This document shows positions 9,137 to 19,290 of a DNA stretch of 64,000 bases, in pieces. The stretch is from Vulcanococcus sp. Clear-D1. Lineage in GTDB: Bacteria > Cyanobacteriota > Cyanobacteriia > PCC-6307 > Cyanobiaceae. The stretch's first letter is position 1; every line of letters starts with the position of its first letter. Under the pieces are notes generated by a model that saw only the letters and a list, made by a program, of their open reading frames with translations, had not been told where the DNA came from and did not search any database. A program made the position numbers and the translations under genes. The stretch lies in NCBI RefSeq assembly GCF_014654725.1, contig NZ_JACVZV010000036.1, positions 117,651 to 181,650 of the forward strand. Direction: 5' to 3'.

Positions 9137-10351
9137 TCAGTGCAGGGTCGGCGCAACGGGCGGTGGTGGCAGTGGCGGTGGCACCGTGCTTGCAGCGGGG
9201 AGGTTCTGGGGCGCCAGCAGCTGTTTCAGGCCTGTGATCCGTTCGCTGGCGGGTTCAGGCCCAAGGCTCCAAAGGCTCTCCAAATAGAAGAATCCAGTGC
9301 CGAGACCCTGCCCGCGATTGGCTTCCACCTTCTCTCGGATCAGGGGGAGCGTGGTGGGGCGATTGCGCTGGCCGCTCAGCACGGCAATGGCTGTGGGGAT
9401 GCGATCGCGGGCCTCCAGAACTTCCGGTTTGCTCAGCTGGGGGAGATAACTGGCTAGATCGGGTCTGTAGATCTGAATGAGTAGTTCATCAGCGATACCC
9501 GTCTGCACCCAGCGGCGCCAATCCTGCAGCTGCAGTTTGTAGGCGAAGTCGTAGTAGTTCGGGGAGATGGACACGAGGGCGCCGGGCCTCGCTGTGCGAA
9601 TGGCCTGGCTCAGGCTTTGCATGAAGGCCGTGAGCCGATCAGCTCGCCACTTCACCCAGGCCGGGTCATCGGGGTTGGCCGGCGGTGCCTTGCCGGTGTC
9701 CTTGCGATAGAGCTCCACGGTGAAGGGGTCGTAGCCGAACTCCCGCGGCAGGCTCATGTGGTCATCGAACTGGACCCCCTCCGCTCCGTACTGGTTCACC
9801 ACCTCCAGCACCAGATCGGTGATCAGTTGCTGCACATCGGGTCGGAAGGGATTGAGCCACACCACCTCGCCTGCGGCGCTGATCGACGTGAGGCCGCCAT
9901 CGCGTTTCTGCGTGAGCCAGCTGCGGTGCTGCTTGGCCAGCTCGGAATCAGGCGGAGCCATCAAGCCGAATTCAAACCACGGCAGCACCACTAGCCCGCG
10001 GCTGCGTCCAGCATTGATCAGTTCACCGATCACGTCCTGCCCCTGCAGGCCGCGGTAGGTGAAGCTCTGAAAGCCGCGGCTCTCGGTCAGCTGGCTCGGG
10101 TAGTAGCCCATGCCGCCGTTCCACACCACCACGTACAGCCTGTTGAACTGCAGCTGGGCTAGTTGATCCACCGTGGCCTGCATGCGCTCGCGATCACGCA
10201 GAACGGGCATGTCGTTGGCGGTGAGCCAAACCCCCCGGAGTTCCTGCTGCTGCCCTTGCGATGGTTGGCTCCAGGCAAGGATCCAGGCGCTGAGTAGAGC
10301 TGCCGCCAGAACCCGCCGCCTGCTCCTTCGGGCTGGATGCGAGTGCGCCAT
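9137..10351 (-). CDS. Family 10 glycosylhydrolase-like (GHL10/DUF187) secreted protein
   Basis: ELRGVWLTANDMPVLRDRERMQATVDQLAQLQFNRLYVVVWNGG, GVQFDDHMSLP; start set at MAHSHPARRSRRR, which gives a signal peptide. Confidence 0.88.
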   Translation of the reverse strand: MAHSHPARRSRRRVLAAALLSAWILAWSQPSQGQQQELRGVWLTANDMPVLRDRERMQATVDQLAQLQFNRLYVVVWNGGMGYYPSQLTESRGFQSFTYRGLQGQDVIGELINAGRSRGLVVLPWFEFGLMAPPDSELAKQHRSWLTQKRDGGLTSISAAGEVVWLNPFRPDVQQLITDLVLEVVNQYGAEGVQFDDHMSLPREFGYDPFTVELYRKDTGKAPPANPDDPAWVKWRADRLTAFMQSLSQAIRTARPGALVSISPNYYDFAYKLQLQDWRRWVQTGIADELLIQIYRPDLASYLPQLSKPEVLEARDRIPTAIAVLSGQRNRPTTLPLIREKVEANRGQGLGTGFFYLESLWSLGPEPASERITGLKQLLAPQNLPAASTVPPPLPPPPVAPTLH

Positions 10352-10361
10352 GCCCTGACGC

Positions 10362-11312
10362 TCAGGTGCCTCCGAGCAGGGCAGCCAGCAGGGCCTGTTG
10401 GGCATGCAGGCGGTTTTCGGCCTGGTCAAAGATGCGACTGCTGCTGCCTTCCATGGCGCCGGCGCTGATCTCCAGGCCCCGATAGGCGGGGAGGCAGTGC
10501 AGCACAATCGCCCGCGGATCGGCTTCAGCCACCAGCTCTTCGTTCAGGCACCAGCCGCTGAAGGCGGCTTCGCGGGCGGCCTTTTCATCCTCCTGGCCCA
10601 TGGAGGCCCAGACATCGGTGTAGAGGGCATGGGCACCGCGCACGGCGGCCACAGCCTCGTGCACCACGTCGATGCTGCAGCGGGTGCCTGCCAGTTGGCG
10701 GGATTGCTCGAGCACCCCGGCATCCGGCTCATAGCCCTTGGGGCAGCCCACCCGTACGTTCACCCCCAGCAAGGCGCCGCAGAGCATCAGCGAGTGGGCC
10801 ACGTTGTTGCCATCACCCACGTAGGCGAGGGTGAGCCCATCCAGTTCGCCAAAGGCTTCCTGCAGGGTGAGGTAGTCGGCCAGAGCCTGGCAGGGGTGCT
10901 CCAGATCGGTGAGGGCGTTGATCACCGGAATGGAGGCCCAATGGGCGTAGTCGGCCAGTTCCTCCTGGGCGAAGGTGCGGATCGCCAGGGCATCCACATA
11001 ACGGCTGAGCACGCGGGCGGTGTCGGCCACCGGTTCACCGCGGCCCACCTGGCTCACCTGGGGATTGAGGTCGATGGTCTGACCGCCCAGCCGGGCCATC
11101 GCCACCGTGAAGCTCACCCTGGTGCGGGTGGAGGCCTTGCTGAAGATCAGGCCGAGGCTGCGGCCGCCGAGATCGATGCGGGTGCGGCCTGCCTTGAGAT
11201 CGCTCGCCAGCTGGAGCAGAGCGGCGGTCTGCTCGGCTGTGGTGTCGGTGGAGGAGAGAAAGTCGCGCCCTTTCAGCTCCGCCAAGGCTGGGTAGCCGCT
11301 GCTGGCAGCCAT
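10362..11312 (-). CDS. argF: Ornithine carbamoyltransferase
   Basis: 316 aa; SKASTRTRVSFTVAM, HPCQALADYLT, YVGDGNNVAHSL, VLHCLPAYRGLEI. Confidence 0.96.
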   Translation of the reverse strand: MAASSGYPALAELKGRDFLSSTDTTAEQTAALLQLASDLKAGRTRIDLGGRSLGLIFSKASTRTRVSFTVAMARLGGQTIDLNPQVSQVGRGEPVADTARVLSRYVDALAIRTFAQEELADYAHWASIPVINALTDLEHPCQALADYLTLQEAFGELDGLTLAYVGDGNNVAHSLMLCGALLGVNVRVGCPKGYEPDAGVLEQSRQLAGTRCSIDVVHEAVAAVRGAHALYTDVWASMGQEDEKAAREAAFSGWCLNEELVAEADPRAIVLHCLPAYRGLEISAGAMEGSSSRIFDQAENRLHAQQALLAALLGGT

Positions 11313-11476
11313 CGGCCTTTCTTCAAAGAACCCTTATCCGAGATCACGGGCCCCTTCGTCAAGGGTCTGGCCCTGTGGCGGCACACCAAAAAGCGCCCAG
11401 AACGGGATATCCGTGGATATCCGGCTCTGGACGCTGATGGCGTGATGCTGCCCGACCAGCTGTGAGTCAGGGCCGA

Positions 11477-13357
11477 TCAGGCAATCGCCACGGCCTCTTC
11501 GGGCATCACGCTGCTGGCGAGGAGGTTCTTGAGGTCGTCGCCTTCGATCACTTCCTTCTCCAGGATCTGCTGGGAGATGCTCTCCAGCAGATCGCGGTTG
11601 TGGTGAAGGATCGAGAGGGCTCGGTCGTGGGCGCGATCCACCAAGGTGCGCACCTCCTTATCGATCGCCTGGGCGGTGGCATCGCTCACCACCCGGCGGG
11701 GGTTGTTGCCACCACCAAGGAAGCGGCTGCCGCCTTGCTTGTCGTAGGCAAGGGGGCCGAGCACATCGCTCATGCCGTAGGTGCCCACCATCTGCTCGGC
11801 GATGTCGGTGGCCCGCTGCAGGTCGTTGGCGGCGCCGGTGGTGACGGCACCAAACACGATCTCTTCAGCGCTGCGGCCCCCTAGCAAGGTGGCGATCTGG
11901 CCTTCGAGGTCTTCCTTGGAATTGAGGAAGCGCTCTTCGGTGGGCAGCTGCAGGGTGTAACCCAGGGCTGCCATCCCGCGGGGCACGATCGAGATCTTCG
12001 CCACCTTGCTGCCACCCGGCATCAGGTGACCAACGATGGCGTGGCCCACTTCGTGATAAGCCACCACCTTCTTTTCATCGGGCTGGAGCACACGGCTCTT
12101 TTTCTCGAGGCCGGCCACCACGCGCTCGATCGCTTCGTTGAGGTCGCCCTGCTCCACGGAGGTGCGCTTGCTCCGGGCTGCCAATAGGGCACCCTCGTTC
12201 ACGAGGTTGGCCAGGTCGGCACCGGCGAAGCCGCTGGTGGCCTGAGCGATCTTGTCGAGATCCACGCCTGGGGCCAGCTTCACCTTGCGTGCATAGATAT
12301 CAAGGATTGTTTTGCGGCCGGAGAGGTCGGGGCGATCCACCAGCACCTGGCGATCGAAACGACCGGGACGCAGCAAGGCGGCATCCAGGGTTTCGGGCTG
12401 GTTGGTGGCGGCGAGCACGATCACCGGTTTGTCTTTGGCGGCAAAGCCGTCCATCTCGGTGAGCAGCTGGTTGAGGGTCTGCTCGCGCTCGTCGTTACCG
12501 CCAACAACCCCCATGGAGCCAGCGCGGCTCTTTCCAATGGCGTCGAGTTCGTCGATGAAGATGATGCAAGGCGCCTTCTTCTTGGCTTCCTCGAACAGAT
12601 CACGCACGCGGGCTGCACCAGCGCCCACAAACAGCTCAACGAATTCTGAGCCGCTGATGATGAAGAAGGGCACGCCCGCTTCCCCAGCCACGGCTTTGGA
12701 GAGCAGGGTCTTGCCGGTGCCTGGAGGGCCTACCAGCAGCACACCCTTGGGAATGCGGGCGCCGATAGCGGTGTAGCGCTCCGGGGTCTTGAGGAAGTCA
12801 ACGATCTCGGTGAGTTCCTGCTTGGCCTCATCCACGCCGGCCACATCGGCGAAGGTGACGCGCGATTCCTCATCGGGCACATACACCTTGGCTTTGCTCT
12901 TGGTGAAGCTCAGCGCCCCCTGGGCGCCGCCCATGGAGCGGCGGGCGAAGAACTGCAGCACCAGGATGAAGATCAGCGGCGGCACGATCCAGCTGAGCGC
13001 CGTGGTGATGAAGCTGGGCTTCTGAGGTGGTGCCGCGGCGAATTCCACGCCGTGCTCCTCGAGCCGCTTCGGCAGATCCATGTCGAAGATCGGCGTGGTG
13101 GCCAGCACGCTCGGGGCGCCTTCCGCCGGCGCCTCCTTCAGTTCGTAGCGGATCTGCTCCTGAGTGATGTAGGCGCGGCGCACATTGCCGTCGTCCACCT
13201 GGCTCACAAACAGCGAGTAGGGAACGCGTGGCACCTGCTGCATGCCTTGATTCGGCAGGAAGCTGCTCACTAGCAGCAGCACCCCAACGCCGATCAGCAC
13301 CAGGTTCACGATGCCGAAGCGACGATTCGGAGGTGTGTCGTCCTTACGGATAGGCAT
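11477..13357 (-). CDS. ftsH: ATP-dependent zinc metalloprotease FtsH
   Basis: 626 aa; [29 protein letters not shown]+ region, [11 protein letters not shown] zinc motif. Confidence 0.97.
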   Translation of the reverse strand: MPIRKDDTPPNRRFGIVNLVLIGVGVLLLVSSFLPNQGMQQVPRVPYSLFVSQVDDGNVRRAYITQEQIRYELKEAPAEGAPSVLATTPIFDMDLPKRLEEHGVEFAAAPPQKPSFITTALSWIVPPLIFILVLQFFARRSMGGAQGALSFTKSKAKVYVPDEESRVTFADVAGVDEAKQELTEIVDFLKTPERYTAIGARIPKGVLLVGPPGTGKTLLSKAVAGEAGVPFFIISGSEFVELFVGAGAARVRDLFEEAKKKAPCIIFIDELDAIGKSRAGSMGVVGGNDEREQTLNQLLTEMDGFAAKDKPVIVLAATNQPETLDAALLRPGRFDRQVLVDRPDLSGRKTILDIYARKVKLAPGVDLDKIAQATSGFAGADLANLVNEGALLAARSKRTSVEQGDLNEAIERVVAGLEKKSRVLQPDEKKVVAYHEVGHAIVGHLMPGGSKVAKISIVPRGMAALGYTLQLPTEERFLNSKEDLEGQIATLLGGRSAEEIVFGAVTTGAANDLQRATDIAEQMVGTYGMSDVLGPLAYDKQGGSRFLGGGNNPRRVVSDATAQAIDKEVRTLVDRAHDRALSILHHNRDLLESISQQILEKEVIEGDDLKNLLASSVMPEEAVAIA

Positions 13358-13442
13358 GCACAGGCAGCCGGAATGGCTTCCAAACTAGGGGTCGCCCACG
13401 GGCCCGGTGGTGGGTGAGAACCGAACGGGAGCCGCTCTGGCC

Positions 13443-14108
13443 GTGTGTGGTCGTTATTCCCTCACTGCTCGCCTCGATCAACTGCTGCCGCGTCTCCAGG
13501 GAGCGTTGCCGCTGGGCTTGGAGCGGTACTACGCCCCACGCGGTCTGATCGCACCGGGCGAACCGGTGCTGGCGCTGCGCCAGGAGCACGGAGCGCTGCA
13601 GCCTGCTCTGATGCTCTGGGGGCTCCTGCCGGAATGGAGCAAAGACCCGTTGGTGGGTCCGCGGCCGTTCAATGCCCGCGCCGAAACCGTGGCGGAAAAG
13701 GCCAGCTTTCGCGGTGCTTGGCGCCATCGGCGTTGCCTGCTGCCCGCCGATGCCTTCTACGAGAAGGGCCACCGCATTCAGCGCCGTGATGGCGCTCTGT
13801 TCTGGTTGGCCGGCATCTGGGATCGCTGGATCGGTCCGGATGGCAGCGAGGTGGAGAGCTGTTGCGTGCTCACCACCGCGCCCAATGCCCTGGTGGCTCC
13901 ACTGCACAACCGGATGCCCGTGATCGTGCCGGATGGTCTCGAGCAGGCCTGGCTGGAAACGAAGGATGGCCCTGGGCTGCGGGCCCTTGAGCCGCTGCTG
14001 CAGGGCTGGGATCCGGGGTGGTGGACTGCAGAACCGCCGGCGCTCCGTGCCAAGCGATCACAGCTCAGCTCAGAGCAGTTGCCGTTGTTTCCAGGATCTC
14101 CACAATGA
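13443..14108 (+). CDS. SRAP domain protein (YedK/HMCES-like abasic-site DNA-protein crosslinking)
   Basis: GTG start placed so that Cys is residue 2 (V/M-CGRYSL); NARAETVAEKASFRGAWRHRRCLLPADAFYEK and TTAPNALVAPLHNRMPVI motifs. Confidence 0.9.
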   Translation: MCGRYSLTARLDQLLPRLQGALPLGLERYYAPRGLIAPGEPVLALRQEHGALQPALMLWGLLPEWSKDPLVGPRPFNARAETVAEKASFRGAWRHRRCLLPADAFYEKGHRIQRRDGALFWLAGIWDRWIGPDGSEVESCCVLTTAPNALVAPLHNRMPVIVPDGLEQAWLETKDGPGLRALEPLLQGWDPGWWTAEPPALRAKRSQLSSEQLPLFPGSPQ

Positions 14109-14878
14109 CGCCATCTGGGTCAGCGGTGATCGTGCAATCAGCGCACACGCGTCGCCGTCAAAACGGTTATGTGAGCCTGCTGATCACCTGCCTAGGGGTG
14201 TTGATCTGCTTGATGCTGCCCCATGGCTTGCGGCAGCTCGCAACCATCGGCTATTTGGCACTGCCGCTGGTGTTGATCAGTTCCCTGGGGATGCCGATCG
14301 ATGAGGGGCGCTGGCCGACGCTCCGCAGGCATGGGTTCCGGTTGCTTGGCTTCGTTACCTGGGTGGCGTCCTTGGTTTGGTACCTCACGCCGCTCTCGCA
14401 AACGGGCACCGGAGTGCCGCTCTTGGTGCTCTGGAGCGTGTTGGTGCTGTGGAGCTGTGAACGCCTCATCCGCAATCTGGCGAAGGAACGCCAGATCAAT
14501 CGGGAGGTGTTGCTCGGCGCCCTGGCCGGTTACCTGCTGCTCGGGCTGGGGGCTGGGCTGTTGTTTAGTGCCCTGGAAACTGTGGTGCCTGGCAGCTTCA
14601 TCAGCACCCGCACCAGCCCAGGGCCTGTCCTGCGCCCCTATGGAACCGGGCTCAACCCTGCCAATCCGGTTTGGGCGTTGGATTTCGTCGAGCTCAACTA
14701 CTTCGCGTTCGTCACCCTCACAACCACGGGCTACGGCGACATCCACCCCGTCACGGCGCAGTCACAAATGCTCTGCGTGATGGTGGCGATCGCCGGCACG
14801 ATTTATCTGGCAATGGTGATGGGTTTGCTGATCAGCCGCTACACAGCGCGCGGTGTGGAGGACGACTTGGAGCTTTAG
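14105..14878 (+). CDS. Ion (potassium) channel family protein
   Basis: Several TM helices plus pore TLTTTGYGDIHPVT; ATGA overlap with upstream gene. Confidence 0.85.
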   Translation: MTPSGSAVIVQSAHTRRRQNGYVSLLITCLGVLICLMLPHGLRQLATIGYLALPLVLISSLGMPIDEGRWPTLRRHGFRLLGFVTWVASLVWYLTPLSQTGTGVPLLVLWSVLVLWSCERLIRNLAKERQINREVLLGALAGYLLLGLGAGLLFSALETVVPGSFISTRTSPGPVLRPYGTGLNPANPVWALDFVELNYFAFVTLTTTGYGDIHPVTAQSQMLCVMVAIAGTIYLAMVMGLLISRYTARGVEDDLEL

Positions 14879-15984
14879 CACCCCAGCTCCCAGAGCCAGT
14901 CGGCCCCAAGTTGCTGCAGCTTCAGTGCTTGCCAGGGCTTTGCCTGGTTCACATCCACCATGTTCAGATCGCCCAGAGGGGTGCGGGCCGGCTCGCCGCC
15001 CAGCAGCTTGGGGGCGAGCACTGCCGCCAGCTGCTGCACGCAGCCCTGCCGCAGTGCTGCCGCCGCCAGGGCAGGGCCGCATTCCCACAGCACCTGATTG
15101 CAGCCGCGCTGCGCCAGGCGCTCCATCAGCTCCAGCGGTTCACAGCGCTCCAGCACCAGACGCTCCACTCCGGCGGCATCCAGTTGGAAGCGGCGGCTCG
15201 CGGGGGCGTCGTAGCCATGCACCACCAGGGTTGGCGCGGTGTGCTGGTTCCAGAGCTGGGATTCGGCTGGCAGATCCAGCGAGCGGCTGATCACCACCCG
15301 CAGTGGTTCGGGAGTGCGCTGGCCGCGGCTGGTGAGTAGCGGATTGTCGGCGCGCACTGTGCCTCCGCCCACGATCACCGCATCAGAGCGGCTCCGCAGT
15401 TGATGCACCCAGGCCCGCGCTGCTGGGCCCGAGATCCACTGGCTGGAGCCGTTGGGCAGGGCGGTGCGGCCATCGAGGCTCATCGCCCACTTCAGCAGGC
15501 CCAGCGGGCGGCCGTGCTCCACCCGGTGGATGAAGGCGCGGTTGAGCTGGCGGGCTTCGGCCTCGCACACCCCCTCAATGACCGCGATGCCAGCGCTCTG
15601 CAGCTGGGCGATGCCACCTCCGGCCACCCGCGGGTCGGGATCGCGCATCGCCACCACCACGCGCGCCACTCCCGCGGCGAGCAAGGCCTCACTGCAGGGA
15701 GGGGTTCGGCCGTGATGGCAGCAGGGCTCGAGCGTCACCACTGCGGTGCCGCCATGGGCACGCTCCCCAGCCTGGCGGAGCGCATGCACCTCGGCATGGG
15801 GCGTGCCGGCTCGCTGATGAAAGCCTTCGCCCACCAGTTGGCCGTTGGCATCCAGCACCACACAACCCACCAGGGGATTGGGACTGGTGCGGCCGTTGCC
15901 CAGCGCGGCCAGCTGCAGCGCCCGCTGCATCCAAGGGCGCCAGGGGGCGCTCATCCCTCGCGCCAGCTGGGCAGGCTGCGCCAT
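14875..15984 (-). CDS. ribD: Bifunctional diaminohydroxyphosphoribosylaminopyrimidine deaminase / 5-amino-6-(5-phosphoribosylamino)uracil reductase
   Basis: HAEVHAL...EPCCHHGRTPPCSEAL deaminase motif, SLDGRTALPNGSSQWISG reductase. Confidence 0.95.
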   Translation of the reverse strand: MAQPAQLARGMSAPWRPWMQRALQLAALGNGRTSPNPLVGCVVLDANGQLVGEGFHQRAGTPHAEVHALRQAGERAHGGTAVVTLEPCCHHGRTPPCSEALLAAGVARVVVAMRDPDPRVAGGGIAQLQSAGIAVIEGVCEAEARQLNRAFIHRVEHGRPLGLLKWAMSLDGRTALPNGSSQWISGPAARAWVHQLRSRSDAVIVGGGTVRADNPLLTSRGQRTPEPLRVVISRSLDLPAESQLWNQHTAPTLVVHGYDAPASRRFQLDAAGVERLVLERCEPLELMERLAQRGCNQVLWECGPALAAAALRQGCVQQLAAVLAPKLLGGEPARTPLGDLNMVDVNQAKPWQALKLQQLGADWLWELGC

Positions 15985-16454
15985 TCACCCACCACAAAGG
16001 GCGGCACCGGCAGCTCCACAAACACCCCGGGCAGCTCGAGCCGCAGCGGCCGGTTCTGGTGCAGATCGGCCAGCAGCGGGCTGAGGTTGAACTCGGCGGC
16101 GGCATCACGGCCGTCGGTGGCCAGTTTGGGGTTGGCGGTGGTGATGTCGTCGAGCGTCCAGGTGCCTCGGCCGGAGTGCACGATCAAGGAGGTGGGGTGA
16201 TCGAGGCGCACCTTGCCGGGGTAGCCCACGATCCGCAGGGTCACTGGCCCGCCTGGCGGACCGGTGCGGTAGGCCACGGCCTGCCAGCTCTGGTAATCGA
16301 GATCGCGCAGGCTCTCAAGGCTGCGCACCACCTCCTGGCCGTTTTCATCCGGATGGGCATGCACCTGGGCCCAGGCCGGCTGCAGCGGAGTGAACAGCAG
16401 CAGAGCTCCGGCCAACCAGGCCAGCAGCCCCCGAACGAGTGAACCTGATGCCAT
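15951..16454 (-). CDS. DUF3122 family secreted protein
   Basis: Signal peptide MASGSLVRGLLAWLAGALLLFTPLQPAWA; RSLESLRDLDYQSWQAVAYRTGPPGGPVTLRIVGYPG typical of DUF3122. Confidence 0.8.
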   Translation of the reverse strand: MASGSLVRGLLAWLAGALLLFTPLQPAWAQVHAHPDENGQEVVRSLESLRDLDYQSWQAVAYRTGPPGGPVTLRIVGYPGKVRLDHPTSLIVHSGRGTWTLDDITTANPKLATDGRDAAAEFNLSPLLADLHQNRPLRLELPGVFVELPVPPFVVGEWRSLPSWREG

Positions 16455-16495
16455 AGAGCTGCAGATCTGGCGTTCAGCGTATGGAACGGAGCGGG

Positions 16496-19006
16496 TCAGC
16501 TTCGCTCCGCCCCCGGAATCTGCTGCCAGTTGGTGTGGGTGGCCCACACCCCCCAGATCGCCATCGCCCGCAGGTAGTGGCAGGCGCGGAAGGTGTTCAC
16601 GGCGGTGATCGCCTCGGGGGTGCGGAACTGCAGACCGCCGCCATACACCTGATCCACCACCGCCGAGGTGATTGCCAGGGCGGTGGTGGTGTCGCCCATC
16701 AGGCGGTAGTAGCTGGCGATGCCGAAGTTGATGCCGGTCCACACCTCGAGTGGGTGGGTGCCGTTGGGATCGAGGGGGGTGCCGTCGCGCCGCAGGCCAT
16801 TCGCCACGCCGAGCTTGCCGCCTTCGAACTTCTCGAAGCACGCTTCGCGCACAGCCTTGAGGGTGCTGCGGCTGTTGGCCTCGCTCACCACCGGAGGCAG
16901 TCCGAGTAGGCGAGCATAGAAATCACCGCAGAGCTGATCGGCCATCACCACCGGGGTGCCGCTCTCGGCATCGATGTCGTAGTACTCGCCGTTCCAGAGC
17001 AACTGGTCGAAGTTGCCGCGCGATTGCTCCAGCCAGCTGCTGAAGGTGCGCTGTTCGCTGGAGGTGTCCAGTCCGGTGCTGAGCTGCAACTGCTGGGCGA
17101 TGGCCAGTGCCGCCTCCAGTGCGGCGATCCACAGGGCTCCGCAGTAGGCGCTCACGCCTTTCAGCGGCCAGTCGTCGAAGGTTTGGTCGGGTGCGCCGCC
17201 GTTGTCGGGCAGGCCGTCGTTGTTGGCGTCAAAGGTTTTCAGGTAGTGGAGTGCCTCCACGGCCGCCGGCCAGCATTCCGCCAGGAAGTTGATGTCTTCA
17301 CCGTTGGGCGCCAGCTTGAAGGTGCGCCACACCTGCAGCACGTAGTCGCTGGCCAGGTCTTTCCAGAGGTTGCAGTCCTGGTAAGCGGTGTAGTTGGTGG
17401 CATCCCAGGGCCGCTCGTTCGGTGCACCGAGGTCGTGGGGCGTGGCGCCCTTCACCTTGCGGGCTGCTTCCACCCGCCCTTTGCCTTGGGTGAAATACCA
17501 ACCAATCGGCCGTGGGTTGGCATCGGATGCGGGGATGGCGCGCGCGAAGCTGCGCAGTACTGCTTTGTCGAGCTCGGGCCAGAGCTGCAGCAGCGCCAGC
17601 GAGCCGTAGAGGCGCACATCGAGGCTTTCGTACCAGGCGTAGTCGAGGCACTCGAGCACGCCGAAGCGGCCGTAGGGATCCTCTCTTGATGCCGCGCTCC
17701 AGAGGCTGCCGCCACTGCAGAGGTCGTAGAGCTCGTTGAACAGGGCCATCCTCAGCGGTTCGGGTAGATCGCTGCGCTCGAGCACCGGCTGCTGCCAGGC
17801 CTCGATCTGATCACGCCAGCTGCGCCAGTCGCGCAGGCCCTCGGCGGCGATGGCGGCGGCCTTGTTGGCGCTGGCGCCGAAGAAATCGGTGTAGCGGCGC
17901 AGGGCGCTGGTGCCTGTGGCGAAGGCCGTCACGGGCAGATCCCAGCTGATCACCACCGGGATCTCGATGCTCTGGCCCGGCTCCAGTCGGCACTGCACCG
18001 CCAGGGCTGCACTGGCGGGATCGGCGGCACCGCTTCGGCGGTCGTTGTTGCTGTCGGGGATGGAGCCATCGCGGCTGAAGCTGCCCCAGAGCTCGCTGCC
18101 ATCGCCGTGGGGATTCCAGCGGCTGCAGCGCTGAATGCGTACCCCGGGCTGCTGCGTGGTGGCAATGCACCACTGGCCTTCACCTTCGGCAACCGGTTGG
18201 GAGACGTCTCCTTCCAGCAGCACGCCTTTAAGGGAGCCATCGTCGATCCAGCGGTTGCGATGCCCTTCGCTCTTGCCGATCGCCGGGGCGTAGTTGTGCT
18301 CCGGGCTTCCGTCATCGCGGAAGTGCACCTCGGCGGAGGCATCGGTGTTGGTGAACCAGCCGGTGGTGTTGCGCCAGCTGAGCAGCAGCGAGAGATCGAG
18401 AGGTTTGCGGGTGGGGTTGCGCAGGGTCCACACAAACATCGCCAGCGGGTAGCTGGTCTGCTGGTAGTTGCCCGGCAAGATCGGGCTGAAGGCCTGGCAG
18501 CTCACCTCCGCGTCGTAAACGCCCTGGTAATGGCTCCAGCTGAGGGGATAGCGGGCCGCATAGGTGCCCGTGGTGCGATCGGGGCTGCTGGCGGGATACC
18601 AGTTCCAGCTCGGCAGGGGTTCAGCAGCCTCAGGACGTGAGGCATCGCACTCCGGCTTCACCGCCAGGGCATGGGCGCGGCTCTGCTTGCCGTTGCTCTC
18701 AAACAGCGCGAATTGGCAGTCGGGCAACACCCCGAACCAGTGCTCGCCGCCATCGAGATGCCAGAGGTTGAAGTTGCCATCCGGCGCTCGCCCGATGCAG
18801 CCGGCGCCGAAGCCCCCCAGGGGCATGCCGTGGTTGGGGCCGTCGTCGAGATTGCTGGCGTAGCGAACCGTGTAGGGCTTCTGCCAACCGAGCCCGAGGG
18901 GGTGGCTCCAGCTGGCCAGTGGTGGCTGCCAGTTGGATGTGGTGGCGCGGCTCAGCCCCTTGCGACGCAGCAGAGATTTCAGGGCAGACAGGCCGAGGCG
19001 CGCCAT
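16496..19006 (-). CDS. GH116-family (non-lysosomal glucosylceramidase-like) glycosidase
   Basis: 836 aa; GMPLGGFGAGCIGRAPDGNFNLWHLDGGEH, LECLDYAWYESLDVRLYGS, NGLPDNGGAPDQTFDDW, CGALWIAALEAA. Confidence 0.9.
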   Translation of the reverse strand: MARLGLSALKSLLRRKGLSRATTSNWQPPLASWSHPLGLGWQKPYTVRYASNLDDGPNHGMPLGGFGAGCIGRAPDGNFNLWHLDGGEHWFGVLPDCQFALFESNGKQSRAHALAVKPECDASRPEAAEPLPSWNWYPASSPDRTTGTYAARYPLSWSHYQGVYDAEVSCQAFSPILPGNYQQTSYPLAMFVWTLRNPTRKPLDLSLLLSWRNTTGWFTNTDASAEVHFRDDGSPEHNYAPAIGKSEGHRNRWIDDGSLKGVLLEGDVSQPVAEGEGQWCIATTQQPGVRIQRCSRWNPHGDGSELWGSFSRDGSIPDSNNDRRSGAADPASAALAVQCRLEPGQSIEIPVVISWDLPVTAFATGTSALRRYTDFFGASANKAAAIAAEGLRDWRSWRDQIEAWQQPVLERSDLPEPLRMALFNELYDLCSGGSLWSAASREDPYGRFGVLECLDYAWYESLDVRLYGSLALLQLWPELDKAVLRSFARAIPASDANPRPIGWYFTQGKGRVEAARKVKGATPHDLGAPNERPWDATNYTAYQDCNLWKDLASDYVLQVWRTFKLAPNGEDINFLAECWPAAVEALHYLKTFDANNDGLPDNGGAPDQTFDDWPLKGVSAYCGALWIAALEAALAIAQQLQLSTGLDTSSEQRTFSSWLEQSRGNFDQLLWNGEYYDIDAESGTPVVMADQLCGDFYARLLGLPPVVSEANSRSTLKAVREACFEKFEGGKLGVANGLRRDGTPLDPNGTHPLEVWTGINFGIASYYRLMGDTTTALAITSAVVDQVYGGGLQFRTPEAITAVNTFRACHYLRAMAIWGVWATHTNWQQIPGAERS

Positions 19007-19033
19007 GGGGCAGCAGAAGGTGCCGCCAGCTTG

Positions 19034-19285
19034 TCAGAGCTTGCTGGTGGGCGCCTGTTCCCCCACTTCCTGATCCACCAGTGCATCGAGGGTGACGGCC
19101 GAGCGCACCAGCGCCTGATAGCGCTGCACCACCCGCCGGTTGCGCTCGAGCCAGCTGGCGGGGTTGCCCTGGGCGGCCGCCAGGCTGCCGGTGTGATCGC
19201 CATCCAGCAGATCGAGTTCGCTCTGTTGGCTGATCAGGGCCACCACCAGTTCGTGGATGCGTTGGCGGCGATCGGCGTGAGACAT
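19034..19285 (-). CDS. Small hypothetical protein
   Basis: 83 aa MSHADRRQRIHELVVALISQQSELDLLDGDHTGSLAAAQGNPASWLERNRRVVQRYQALV...; packed between GH116 and AI-2E genes. Confidence 0.65.
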   Translation of the reverse strand: MSHADRRQRIHELVVALISQQSELDLLDGDHTGSLAAAQGNPASWLERNRRVVQRYQALVRSAVTLDALVDQEVGEQAPTSKL

Positions 19286-19290
19286 CGACT

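Noticed and set aside
10398-11465. 355-aa plus-strand ORF opposite argF
   Set aside because: Antisense shadow of argF; His/Gly/Gln-rich without domain signal
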